Origin: Hallella multisaccharivorax DSM 17128
Lineage (GTDB): Bacteria; Bacteroidota; Bacteroidia; Bacteroidales; Bacteroidaceae
Assembly (NCBI RefSeq): GCF_000218235.1
Contig: NZ_GL945017.1
Location: 2,590,952-2,654,951, forward strand
DNA length: 64,000 nucleotides
Direction: 5' to 3'
The position numbers and the translations under genes were made by a program. This document shows, piece by piece, positions 32,255 through 40,903 of this stretch (within the stretch, counting starts at the first letter, position 1; each line of letters begins with the position of its first letter). The notes beneath the pieces are model-generated. The model was not told where the DNA came from. It ran no database searches and saw only the letters and a list, made by a program, of their open reading frames with translations.

Positions 32255-33916
32255 TCAGTACTGCCGGGCTCCTTTGCGGAACTCCTCGGGCCAGAGATGA
32301 TGGGCGTAGGTATAGCCGTAGAGGTCGTAGATGTGGCGGAGAGAGCTGACGCGCTTGCGGAAGGCACCGAAGTCCTTCTCGGCGGGCTGCAGCCACTGCA
32401 CCTCGGCCAGCGCGGCCATGCGCGGCAGAATCATGTATTCGGCCTGGTTGGGGTTGGATATGTATTCCGTCCAGAGGTTGGCCTGCACGCCCTTGATGTG
32501 TGCCTTGGCCTGCGGGGTGAGCTCAGCGGGAACGGGCTCCATGTTGTAGACGTTGGCCACGTCGGAGAACCCGCCGATGGCTGGCGGCTCAGAGCCCTGG
32601 TCTTTCGACTGATAGTAGTCGAAGTAGAGCGCGTTGCTGGGAGACATGATGATGTCGTGACCCATTGTGGCACCTTTTGCTCCGGGCTCGGCTCCGCGCC
32701 ACGACATGATGGTGGCCGAGGTGTCGACGTCACACTCCAGGAGCTCGTCCCATCCGATGATGTGGCGGCCTTTGATCTCGAGATATTGCTGCACGCGGTG
32801 TGCGAAATAACCCTGCAGCAGCGCCTCCTTCGCGTGTCCGTCGCGGTCCTTGAGACCCTGCCGGGCTATCATGGTCTGGCAACGGGGGCAGTGCTCCCAG
32901 CGCACGCGGGGGCTCTCGTCGCCGCCGATGTGGATGTATTTGGAGGGGAAGAGGTCGCACACGTGGTCGAGGACAGCCTTGACGAAGGCGTAGGTCTTCT
33001 CGTTGCCCGCGCAGAGGATGTCGGGGTACACGCCCCAGTACTCACCGGTCTTGTAGGGTCCGCCGGTGCATCCGAGCTCCGGATAGGCCGCCAGTGCCGC
33101 CATCATGTGTCCGGGCATGTCCACCTCGGGTACGATGGTGATGTATCGGTCGGCAGCATACTTCACGATGTCGCGGATCTCCTCGTCGGTATAGTATCCG
33201 CCGTAAGGAGTGCCGTCGAGCACCTCGCTGTTGTGCCCCATCACGGTCTGCGCGCGTTTGGAGCCTACCTCGGTCAGGCGCGGATAGCCCGGCACGGGGA
33301 ACCGCCAGCCCTGGTCGTCGGAGAGATGCCAGTGGAAACGGTTCATGCCGTGCAGCGCCAGCAGGTCGATGTACTGCTTAACGAACTTCACGGGGAAGAA
33401 ATGCCGCGAGCAGTCGAGCATGAGTCCGCGGTAGCCGAAGCGTGGCTGGGCTTCGAGGCGTGCGGCGGGCAGCTCCACGCTCTGCGCCTCACTGAGCACG
33501 GGCAGCGCCTTGCGCAGGGTCTGGATGCCGTAGAAGACGCCGGCGGGGGTGGCTCCGGTGACGGTGACGCCGCGGTGGTCCACGGTGATGACGTAGGCCT
33601 CGGGGGCGAGCCGGGCCTTACGGTCAAGGGTGAGCGTGATGCCGCCCTTGCCCTTGCTCTTCACGGGCACGGTGGGCAGGTCGAGGCGTGTCATGTCCTT
33701 CACATACTGTGCCAGGAAAGCGGCGTCGCGCTCCATGGCGGCGTCATGGGCAGGGTAGGCGATGACCGTGGTGGCCGAGAGCACGTAGTTGCCGCCCTTG
33801 GCATTGTAAACGATCTTGTCGGGCACAGGCACCACCTGCCCGTAATCGGCTTTCGGTGCCGCGCCGGCTGCCATGACCCACAGCATGAGGAGGGAGAAAA
33901 GAAATGATTTTTTCAT
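32255..33916 (-). CDS. Glycoside hydrolase family 20 beta-N-acetylhexosaminidase
   Basis: The 553-residue protein has a Sec signal (MKKSFLFSLLMLWVMAAGAA), an N-terminal GH20b-type domain to about residue 155 and a catalytic barrel with HWHLSDDQGWRFP and YIHIGGDESPRVRW. D333-E334 is the catalytic pair of substrate-assisted hexosaminidases. It removes terminal GlcNAc or GalNAc, for example from mucin or N-glycans. With the fucosidase and sulfatase it fits host-glycan degradation. A -7 element TATTTTTG lies at 33974-33967. Confidence 0.95.
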   Translation of the reverse strand: MKKSFLFSLLMLWVMAAGAAPKADYGQVVPVPDKIVYNAKGGNYVLSATTVIAYPAHDAAMERDAAFLAQYVKDMTRLDLPTVPVKSKGKGGITLTLDRKARLAPEAYVITVDHRGVTVTGATPAGVFYGIQTLRKALPVLSEAQSVELPAARLEAQPRFGYRGLMLDCSRHFFPVKFVKQYIDLLALHGMNRFHWHLSDDQGWRFPVPGYPRLTEVGSKRAQTVMGHNSEVLDGTPYGGYYTDEEIRDIVKYAADRYITIVPEVDMPGHMMAALAAYPELGCTGGPYKTGEYWGVYPDILCAGNEKTYAFVKAVLDHVCDLFPSKYIHIGGDESPRVRWEHCPRCQTMIARQGLKDRDGHAKEALLQGYFAHRVQQYLEIKGRHIIGWDELLECDVDTSATIMSWRGAEPGAKGATMGHDIIMSPSNALYFDYYQSKDQGSEPPAIGGFSDVANVYNMEPVPAELTPQAKAHIKGVQANLWTEYISNPNQAEYMILPRMAALAEVQWLQPAEKDFGAFRKRVSSLRHIYDLYGYTYAHHLWPEEFRKGARQY

Positions 33917-34074
33917 AATGATGGTATGTTTTTGTAAGATTTTATTTTGGTTTTCCTTTCAGTTTACAAAAATAATACAAAAGACGCGAGCTCACACGAA
34001 AAGAGCTGTTAAAGATAACTAAATATGAGAGGAAGTGAAGGATCGTTTGCTTTACCATGTGATTATTTTGTCAA

Positions 34075-34233
34075 CTATCTCTTGCTGTGCTCAGTGGCTG
34101 TGCGGTGCAGATAGATGCGGGTGGTTTCGATGCTCTCATGCCCCATCAGATCGGCCAGCAGCGATATGTCGTTGAACTTCTCCAGAAAGTTCTTGGCATA
34201 GATAGCGGTGCCGGAACGAATGAGGATAGACGA
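34075..34233 (-). pseudogene. C-terminal fragment of a tyrosine recombinase (integrase)
   Basis: About 52 residues ending in LLADLMGHESIETTRIYLHR and EHSKR before a TAG at 34075. GHxSIxTTxIYxH contains the last catalytic H and the tyrosine nucleophile of tyrosine recombinases. The upstream catalytic part is missing, so the gene is dead. It marks a former integrative element. Confidence 0.85.
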
Positions 34234-34242
34234 CCTTGGTGT

Positions 34243-34476
34243 TCAGGTCATATCAGCCTTTGCCCGCTGCTCCATCACATAATCCCAGGTGAAGATTTCG
34301 TCTTCGGAGTGCTCGTCAAGAAGATTGAAGGGCGTCCCGGAGAGCTGAAGAACCTTTGTGCCTGGTTTCGTCAGTTCCTCAATGACCGCCTTGCCCAGTT
34401 CTGTCTGAATTCCCTCATGCGCTTCGTCAATAATCAGAAAATCCCATGATGCAGAGAACAGCTCGTTGTTCGGCTC
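34243..34476 (-). pseudogene. Fragment of a DEAH-box helicase/restriction-type protein
   Basis: A 77-residue open stretch contains SWDFLIIDEAHEGIQTELG, the Walker B motif, and VLQLSGTPFNLLDEHSEDEI, motif III-like, of superfamily 2 helicases. It ends in a TGA at 34243 and has no start. It probably came from a restriction or element-borne helicase. Confidence 0.78.
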
Positions 34477-34551
34477 AGTTGCAAATATTCGCGTAATATG
34501 TTAAGCTTTAGTTAAAATATATTTTTTTCTTTTTTTAAAAAAACAATTTCT

Positions 34552-34559
34552 TATTTTTG
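34552..34559 (+). promoter_or_regulatory. Isolated -7 element TATTTTTG
   Basis: A match to TAnnTTTG, 58 bp upstream of the small disrupted ORF at 34617. No clear -33 element. Confidence 0.35.
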
Positions 34560-34616
34560 CAGTTGGTTATGAGTCACTAAATTGCTTCCGTGTGGAGCAC
34601 ACGACCAAGAACCAAT

Positions 34617-34866
34617 ATGAAGACATCGTTAGATGCACAGACCGACAAGGCGGTTATTCCTTCTAGGATTAAATTTACCTTTGATCCGTTCCCAGAGACT
34701 GTAATGGTTAAAGCAGGGGTGTCCTTTTCTTATGTACATACTTCAATACTCATATAACAATGGAAAAAGTGCTTATCAACAGCGAATGGTCGTAGAGATT
34801 CCAGGTGTTTGCCGATATGCGACACAATACATAGCAACCCCACTTCTAGAACCTTATCGCAAATAG
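34617..34866 (+). pseudogene. Short, possibly frameshifted ORF of unknown family
   Basis: The ATG at 34617 opens a 46-residue frame (MKTSLDAQTDKAVIPSRIKF...) that stops at 34757. A +1 frame then continues with LQYSYNNGKSAYQQRMVVEI to a TAG at 34866. The two parts could be one gene broken by a frameshift. No family recognised. Confidence 0.3.
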
Positions 34867-35051
34867 CATATAGAAATATAAATACGTTATCAAGTTCTCA
34901 TTCATAATACTAAGCGAATCAACCTATGAATAAGCTTTTAAAGTCCACGAACAATTTAATATATAATTAAAAAGATATAAATTGGAAATACTTTTCAACG
35001 GGTATCCAAAAGTTCTCTTCTTGTCATTTAACCATTACTCTTAATTTTAGT

Positions 35052-35567
35052 ATGAATAAAAACGAAGATATCGTTACTTTAACGAGATGTGATAATAGCA
35101 TTTTAGCTGATGAGATTGTGTCGAGATTAGCAAGTAAAGGTATAGTCTCATCACTTCACGACGAACTCAACGACCCCGTATATGGAGCTTATGGTCCTAA
35201 TCCCGGGATCGAGGTGAAGGTATTCCAAAAAGATCTTGAACAAAGCCGATCCATTCTTAAGGAGATTAACAAATCTCGATTCGAGATGTTGCCTTGTTGT
35301 CCTTATTGTGGAAGTGAAAAGGTCAGAGCCTTGTACGTTGATGAAGACAAACGATCAAAATTTTCTATTTTCATCGGTGCTTTCTTTATTGCCATGGGGT
35401 GTATCGGAATTATTCTGCCTAATTTTGTAGAAGTCTTGTCAACGATGAGACTATATAGTTTAATCATTTCTCCCTTTGTGCTATTGTGTGGAGTATTGAT
35501 GGTCTTACCCAAACAAGCCCGCCAATACTATCAATGTAATATATGCGGTCAGAAGTTCTGTAAATAA
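35052..35567 (+). CDS. DUF2007-type membrane protein with zinc-ribbon cysteines
   Basis: The 171-residue protein begins with a DUF2007-like domain (IVTLTRCDNSILADEIVSRL, then GIEVKVFQKDLEQSRSIL), a PII-like fold proposed to sense signals. Two cysteine pairs follow: CCPYCGSEKV and YYQCNICGQKFC at the very C-terminus, together able to form a zinc ribbon. Two hydrophobic helices lie between them (about residues 99-118 and 130-151). No operon partner is evident; the flanks are gene debris. Confidence 0.78.
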   Translation: MNKNEDIVTLTRCDNSILADEIVSRLASKGIVSSLHDELNDPVYGAYGPNPGIEVKVFQKDLEQSRSILKEINKSRFEMLPCCPYCGSEKVRALYVDEDKRSKFSIFIGAFFIAMGCIGIILPNFVEVLSTMRLYSLIISPFVLLCGVLMVLPKQARQYYQCNICGQKFCK

Positions 35568-35576
35568 CATCATATT

Positions 35577-35750
35577 GTGAAGAAAAACGTTTTCTTGTTG
35601 CTACTTGTTTGCCTGTTTCAACTAAGTTTATTCACCCAACCAGTCATCGGAAATTGGAAAGGTGAACTGAAAGTTGGTTCTAGCAAGCTAGCCCTTATCT
35701 TCCCTGTGAACAGGGATACGTGTAGTATCGATTCGTGCTTTGTCGTCTGA
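35577..35750 (+). pseudogene. N-terminal fragment of a secreted alpha/beta-hydrolase-like protein
   Basis: A GTG opens 57 codons with a signal peptide (VKKNVFLLLLVCLFQLSLFT) and GNWKGELKVGSSKLALIF, the typical start of a Bacteroidales secreted S9-like hydrolase family. The frame stops at 35748-35750. A later segment near 35830-35940 encodes TEPTEGDVMTLKEYKDYINK and may be another part of the same lost region. Confidence 0.6.
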
Positions 35751-35949
35751 ATGACAACTATTATACTAGGCTCGGCATCAGCAGCTATATCGATCAGGAA
35801 AATCTGCTAACCGACTCACCGAGTCTGTGACTGGTACCTTCACAGAACCTACCGAGGGCGACGTCATGACCCTGAAAGAATACAAGGACTACATCAACAA
35901 GACGATAGAAATGCTGAAAATGGGCAATACCAGTTTCTGAAATAGGTTG

Positions 35950-36088
35950 ATAAAGTGGTGAATCTCACGTTTAGAGGTATACGGCTGCATACCCTGCCGT
36001 TTGTGTCGCGGTCGGATTCTTTCAGGCGATAGTACTTCTCGTCGGTACATGTCTGAGGATTGTATCGCATCTGGGATGTGAAATTCAT
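35950..36088 (-). pseudogene. N-terminal remnant of an IS1634/IS4-like transposase
   Basis: The frame from ATG 36088 encodes MNFTSQMRYNPQTCTDEKYY followed by RLKESDRDTNGRVCSRIPLN, which resembles the N-terminus of IS1634-type transposases of Bacteroidetes. The homology fades after about 45 residues, so only a stub remains. Confidence 0.55.
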
Positions 36089-36138
36089 GCGCAGAGATAG
36101 GCATTGGGCTTTGGGTGAGGATACGCGTGGAAGTGGTC

Positions 36139-36810
36139 TTATCCTCCCCCTAAGTTTTTCCACAACTTGTCGTCGGGTAACGGCGAGACGACATGGATGG
36201 TCTTCTTAGAGATGGGATGCGTCAGCTCCATTTCGTGCGAGAGAAGCGAGATGCTGCCGTCGGCATTGGAACGGCGCGCGCCGTATTTCAGGTCGCCTTT
36301 GATAGGACAGCCCATGGCAGCAAGCTGGCAGCGGATCTGGTGATGGCGGCCCGTCATAAGCCGTATCTCAAGAAGATGGTAGTTGTCGGAGTGGGCAATG
36401 ACGCGGTAGTGCAGCACGGCTTTCTTGCTTCCCTGTACCTCATGGTCCGAGGCATAGCTCTTGTTTTGTTTCTCATTGCGCGTGAGCCAGTGGGTCAGCG
36501 TGCTCTCAGGCTCAGGCGGCAGGTCGTGCGTGATGGCCCAGTAGGTCTTGTGCACCTCGCCCTTGCGGAACATGTCGTTCAGTCGCGACAGTGCCTTCGA
36601 CGTGCGGGCGAAGACTACAAGCCCCGCCACAGGACGGTCAAGGCGATGTGCCACGCCAAGAAACACGTTGCCCTGTTTGTGGTACTTCGCCTTGATATAG
36701 TCCTTCACCGTCTCCGAGAGCGGGCGGTCGCCGGTCTTGTCGCCCTGCACGATCTCCCCACTCTCCTTGTAGACGATGATGATGTGGTTGTCTTCGTAAA
36801 GCGGCTTCAT
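36139..36810 (-). CDS. RluA-family 23S/tRNA pseudouridine synthase
   Basis: The 223-residue protein starts MKPLYEDNHIIIVYKESG and contains GVAHRLDRPVAGLVVFART, where the D of HRLD is the catalytic aspartate, and LMTGRHHQIRCQLA. There is no S4 domain, so it is the short type. The start codon overlaps the fabG stop by one base (TAATG), so translation is coupled. The exact target uridine is not predictable. Confidence 0.93.
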   Translation of the reverse strand: MKPLYEDNHIIIVYKESGEIVQGDKTGDRPLSETVKDYIKAKYHKQGNVFLGVAHRLDRPVAGLVVFARTSKALSRLNDMFRKGEVHKTYWAITHDLPPEPESTLTHWLTRNEKQNKSYASDHEVQGSKKAVLHYRVIAHSDNYHLLEIRLMTGRHHQIRCQLAAMGCPIKGDLKYGARRSNADGSISLLSHEMELTHPISKKTIHVVSPLPDDKLWKNLGGG

Positions 36811-37562
36811 TACATATTCATGCCGCCGTCGACTTGGATGACCTGACCGGAGATGTAGCTCGAGAGGTCAGAAGCGAGGTAGAGGGCTGTATTGGCAATG
36901 TCGTCCACTGTTCCTGCGCGGCGCAGGGGGATGTTCTTGATCCAAGCCTTGCGGATGTCCTCGGGCAGCGCTTCGGTCATGGCTGTGTCGATGAATCCCG
37001 GCGCGATGGCATTGGCGCGGATGCCCTTGGAGCCCATCTCCTGCGAGATGCTCTTGGCCAGGGCGATGAGTCCGGCCTTGGAGGCGGCATAGTTGCATTG
37101 CCCGGCATTGCCGTGCACGCCGACCACGCTCGACATGTTGATGATGGAGCCACCGCGCTGGCGCATCATCACTGGCACGCAGGCGTGGATGAAGTTGAAG
37201 GCCGACTTCAGGTTCACGGCGATGACAGCGTCCCACTGCTGCTCGGTCATGCGGAGCATGAGGCCGTCTTTGGTGATGCCGGCGTTGTTGACGAGGATGT
37301 CGATGGTTCCAAACTCCTCTTTCACCTTTGCCACCACGTCAGCCGTCTGCGCGAAGTCGGCGGCGTTGCTGGCGTAGCCCTTGGCTTTCACACCGAGAGC
37401 CTGGATCTCACGCTCGGTGGCCAGGCCGCCGTGCTCCTCATCGATAAACAAGTCAGTGAAGGCGATGTTGGCGCCTTCCTTGGCAAACTTCATGGCAATG
37501 GCCTTGCCAATGCCGCGTGCGGCTCCCGTGATGAGCGCCGTCTTTCCTGTTAAAAGTCCCAT
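36810..37562 (-). CDS. fabG: 3-oxoacyl-ACP reductase
   Basis: The 250-residue short-chain dehydrogenase has the cofactor loop TGAARGIGKA, NNAGITKDGL, and the catalytic S-Y-K set in INMSSVVGVHGNAGQCNYAA followed by SKAG. The C-terminus VIQVDGGMNM is typical of FabG. It reduces 3-ketoacyl-ACP with NADPH in fatty-acid elongation. It is preceded by a small ORF with the operon promoter and followed by rluA. Confidence 0.95.
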   Translation of the reverse strand: MGLLTGKTALITGAARGIGKAIAMKFAKEGANIAFTDLFIDEEHGGLATEREIQALGVKAKGYASNAADFAQTADVVAKVKEEFGTIDILVNNAGITKDGLMLRMTEQQWDAVIAVNLKSAFNFIHACVPVMMRQRGGSIINMSSVVGVHGNAGQCNYAASKAGLIALAKSISQEMGSKGIRANAIAPGFIDTAMTEALPEDIRKAWIKNIPLRRAGTVDDIANTALYLASDLSSYISGQVIQVDGGMNM

Positions 37563-37576
37563 AATATGTGGTTTTA

Positions 37577-37732
37577 TTATAAATTATCTACCCATCGGTT
37601 ACCACTCTTCGTGTGTAGCCAAGCATGAAAGGCCACCGTGATGATGAAGACAGCTTTTTCCAAGTCATAGAAGAACTTACCCATGGTTTCATGGCTGACC
37701 TTCTGTTTTTCCTTGTCTTCCCTCTGTGTCAT
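37577..37732 (-). CDS. 51-residue protein upstream of fabG
   Basis: Begins MTQREDKEKQKVSHETMGKF and ends HTKSGNRWVDNL, with a hydrophobic middle (AVFIITVAFHAWL) that may associate with the membrane. The gene ends 14 bp before fabG and starts just downstream of a strong promoter, so it is the first gene of the fabG-rluA operon. Function unknown. Confidence 0.65.
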   Translation of the reverse strand: MTQREDKEKQKVSHETMGKFFYDLEKAVFIITVAFHAWLHTKSGNRWVDNL

Positions 37733-37750
37733 TTATCCCGTTTCATGCTG

Positions 37751-37781
37751 CAAAAATACATCATTTCATGGAAACGGGCAA
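37751..37781 (-). promoter_or_regulatory. Promoter of the fabG-rluA operon
   Basis: Minus strand: TTG at 37781-37779, 20 bp, TATTTTTG at 37758-37751. Confidence 0.7.
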
Positions 37782-37826
37782 ATAAATGGGGGAAAATAAT
37801 GTGGCAAGGCAGGTATCCCCCACAGA

Positions 37827-39389
37827 TTACTTCACTTCATCAGGCCAAGGACAAGGCTTCCCTGTCGTTCGGAATGTAGGTCGTTGAGCATCTACATGGC
37901 GTAGATAGGTACCTAACTCTTTTGACAATTTCGCTACTAAATTGGTTTGGGAAGAAGATAAGTCGTGCTGCTCGCCTATGTCAGACTTGATATTGTAAAG
38001 TTCCTTCCGTCCTGTTTTATAGTAATAAATGAGTTTATACTCGCCTTTTCGAATGGCACAGTCCAGATCAATACCCGGCCCACTTTCTCCCCATACATTA
38101 GGGAAGTTCCATATCAGTGCGCGGTCTATAGATGTATTTCTACAGCCCTTTAGCATGGGCATGAAGCTCACTCCGTCAATGGTCTGTGGTACCTTATAAT
38201 CGCGAATACCAGCTATTTCGAGTATTGTGGGATAGAAGTCCTCAATGATTAAGTAGTCATTACAACGTGTGCCACTTTTTATTAGTTTCGGCCAACGTAC
38301 AATCATAGGTTCTCGTATACCTCCCTCAAGTAATGATCCCTTGCCACATCGCAGCGGTGCGTTCTGAGTGTATAGAGGTTCATCACGCCACTGTTTTCCT
38401 GTTGCGTAACCGCCATTGTCGCTCATGAAGATGAAGACCGTGTTGTCTGTCTCTCCGTTTTTGTCAAGCCAATCAAGAATTTCTCCCAGGCTGTGGTCCA
38501 TGCCTTCCACGAGTGAAGCATACGCCGCCTCCTTATCGGAAAGGCCCTTGCGCACATACTTGGCAAAATAGCGTGGGTCGCGGTCGACGGGTATGTGTAC
38601 GGCATAGTGTGACATATATAGGTAGAAAGGACTGCCATAAGCCTTGGCTTTGTCGAGTGCATTGAGAGCCTGCCTGGTAAGTGCTTCGGTCAAGAAAGTA
38701 CCGGTACCCCAATATTCATTGAGGCCAGGTATGGCAAATTTTGATGTTGGTTTGCCGTCACGTGTATGGCCGTAGTTGCGTTCACTTAAATAAGTCGCTG
38801 GTCCGCCGGCAGCGTGTCCAGCGATATTCACTTCAAAGCCGAAGTGTATTGGGTTCTCCCCCGGCGTGTCAATGGCTCCCCAATGTGCTTTGCCGCAATG
38901 AATGGTATGGTACCCGGCCCGTCGCAGCAGTTCTACAAAAGAGGTGGCTACAAACGTATGGTCCGTGCCGGGTGTCTGGCAAATGCCGTTGTAGTTCCAT
39001 TGTGGAAGGGTGCAGGCATTGTCCTCCCCGTCCGTTGTCTTATCTTTCTCAAGAGTCCAGTTGGTTACTCTATGACGCGCTGCATTTGCTCCTGTCATCA
39101 AGCTACATCTGCTTGGAGACGATATAGGGGAAGCATAGGCTTGCGTGAATATCATGCCTTGGGCTGCCAGTCGCTCCATATTTGGCGTCTCATAGATGCG
39201 GTTTTGGCGTGTACGTTCCGTCCAAAAGGGAACGGAAGTGTCCTGCCAACCCATATCATCGACCATGAAAAGAATGATATTGGGTCTTGTGCAATTTTCA
39301 GACGGACGATTGTTTTGCGACGCTGCTACTGCTCCTATGGGCATTAACAGCGATGCACATATCAATGGAATATTATTAGTTGTATTCAT
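37827..39389 (-). CDS. Sulfatase, serine-type (exported)
   Basis: The 520-residue protein has a signal peptide (MNTTNNIPLICASLLMPIGA), the metal-binding NIILFMVDDMGWQD, and the activation core S90-S-P-S-R94, the S-x-P-S/A-R type matured to formylglycine by an anaerobic sulfatase-maturating enzyme. HCGKAHWGA and MSDNGGYATGKQW are further active-site segments. It is the last gene of the SusC/SusD operon, starting 6 bp after susD, so the substrate is probably a sulfated glycan such as mucin or a glycosaminoglycan. Confidence 0.95.
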   Translation of the reverse strand: MNTTNNIPLICASLLMPIGAVAASQNNRPSENCTRPNIILFMVDDMGWQDTSVPFWTERTRQNRIYETPNMERLAAQGMIFTQAYASPISSPSRCSLMTGANAARHRVTNWTLEKDKTTDGEDNACTLPQWNYNGICQTPGTDHTFVATSFVELLRRAGYHTIHCGKAHWGAIDTPGENPIHFGFEVNIAGHAAGGPATYLSERNYGHTRDGKPTSKFAIPGLNEYWGTGTFLTEALTRQALNALDKAKAYGSPFYLYMSHYAVHIPVDRDPRYFAKYVRKGLSDKEAAYASLVEGMDHSLGEILDWLDKNGETDNTVFIFMSDNGGYATGKQWRDEPLYTQNAPLRCGKGSLLEGGIREPMIVRWPKLIKSGTRCNDYLIIEDFYPTILEIAGIRDYKVPQTIDGVSFMPMLKGCRNTSIDRALIWNFPNVWGESGPGIDLDCAIRKGEYKLIYYYKTGRKELYNIKSDIGEQHDLSSSQTNLVAKLSKELGTYLRHVDAQRPTFRTTGKPCPWPDEVK

Positions 39390-39395
39390 TATTTA

Positions 39396-40889
39396 TTACT
39401 TTGCATTATCGTACCCTGGATTTTGCTTCAATTGTTTATTAGCTTCAAGTTGCCTGAGAGGTATCGGATAGATTACCTGGTACTCTTCTGCTTTTTTCCC
39501 TCTTTTCTTTGCATTTGAGATGAACTTTCCATGCCGGATGAGATCTTCACGTCGCAGACCCTCGGAGAAGAACTCACGCCCGCGTTCAGCTAAGATGAAG
39601 TCGCGTAAGGATTCCTTTGAGGTAAAATCAGAGAGTTGCACTTCATCAGTCTTTGCCCGTTGCCTAATCTGGTTGATCAGTTGTATGCTTTCATTATTGG
39701 GACCATTCATTTCATTCAGTGCCTCTGCGCGGCAAAGTAAAATATCTGCCAACCGGATATAAACGATGTCATTGCCCATGTTTTCCCCTTTAGCATTCGG
39801 GTCAGGGCGGTACTTGAAGCTCCGTACATTATTCAGCGGCTTGCCATTTGCATCACGCAACAGTTCAACTTCTTGCCCAGATTGGTTGGTGTAGTGGGTA
39901 ACGAAGCATTTCAGACGGGCATCATTAGCACTAAAAGTATCATAGAAAGTTGTGTATGTACGGAACTGTGCGCCAAAGTTGTCCCAGTTGCTTTGTACGG
40001 GGTAGCTTGGTGGGAAAGTGTGAGCCATATAGTTATTCGAATAACCATTTTGCGCTATGCACGGTGCACGATAAATGTACTCCTTGTTGTTCTCGCCTTC
40101 GATGGAGAACATGTCAGCATAGTTGTCATACAACGAGTAATAATGTAAATCCATGATTTGCTTCGCAGTAGCAGCTGCATTTTTCCAATCTTTTTCATGC
40201 ATGTATAACTTTGTCAGTACAGCCAGTGCACTGCCTTTTGTCGCCTTGCCTATAGGATTCTCTTCAACAGGCAGATTTTGGGAAGCAAAGGTGAGATCTT
40301 CTACCATGTAGTTTACCATCTCCTGTTGTGTGGCACGCGGGGTATTCTTGCCGATTTGCTCAATAGAGTCAGGTGAAGCATCTTGAGGTATTTCAATGAT
40401 TGGCACTGTGCCAAACAAATTATAGAGGAAATAATATGAAGCCGCACGAATGAACTTTGCTTCTCCACGGATGGAATTAATCTTTTCCTCAGACAAGCCA
40501 CTGAGTCCGGATGTCACATTGAGTACAGAGTTAGCACTTGATATGGCTGCATACATTTTTACCCAGAAGCTGTTAAGCAGCGGATCGCTCACGTCCCACG
40601 TAAAGTTAATGAATGGCGAGGCGTTGCGCTCAAGGCCGCCCCCGCTCTCAAAAGCAACGTCAGTACAGAATTCATTGAACAGGTATGTGTAGTTACGACT
40701 GTCATACTGAACAATACGCGACCTCGCATAAGCTCCGGCAAGCAGTGCGCTGACCCCTGACTCATCAGAGAGCAGGGCGGAAGGATCATACTCTGTATAT
40801 ACTTTTTCTTCCAGGAAATTATTGCAGCCGGTCAGCATGATAAGCGCCATAAGGATGATCGGCAGGTTCTTTGCTTTATAGTATTTCAT
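39396..40889 (-). CDS. SusD/RagB-family glycan-binding lipoprotein
   Basis: The 497-residue protein has a lipoprotein signal ending LMALIMLTGC with the lipidated cysteine, then NNFLEEKVYTEYD, the standard SusD opening. The C-terminal RQRAKTDEVQLSDF and LAERGREFFSEGLRREDLIR are conserved in the family. It sits on the outer membrane as the lid of the SusC transporter, binding the oligosaccharide. The gene is 14 bp downstream of susC. Confidence 0.96.
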   Translation of the reverse strand: MKYYKAKNLPIILMALIMLTGCNNFLEEKVYTEYDPSALLSDESGVSALLAGAYARSRIVQYDSRNYTYLFNEFCTDVAFESGGGLERNASPFINFTWDVSDPLLNSFWVKMYAAISSANSVLNVTSGLSGLSEEKINSIRGEAKFIRAASYYFLYNLFGTVPIIEIPQDASPDSIEQIGKNTPRATQQEMVNYMVEDLTFASQNLPVEENPIGKATKGSALAVLTKLYMHEKDWKNAAATAKQIMDLHYYSLYDNYADMFSIEGENNKEYIYRAPCIAQNGYSNNYMAHTFPPSYPVQSNWDNFGAQFRTYTTFYDTFSANDARLKCFVTHYTNQSGQEVELLRDANGKPLNNVRSFKYRPDPNAKGENMGNDIVYIRLADILLCRAEALNEMNGPNNESIQLINQIRQRAKTDEVQLSDFTSKESLRDFILAERGREFFSEGLRREDLIRHGKFISNAKKRGKKAEEYQVIYPIPLRQLEANKQLKQNPGYDNAK

Positions 40890-40903
40890 AGTATCCTTGA
40901 TGT

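Noticed and set aside
29966..33907. Long open frames opposite the GH3 and GH20 genes (about 650 and 640 codons)
   Set aside because: They are antisense shadows of GC-rich coding sequence, lack family motifs, and the true genes have signal peptides and catalytic residues.
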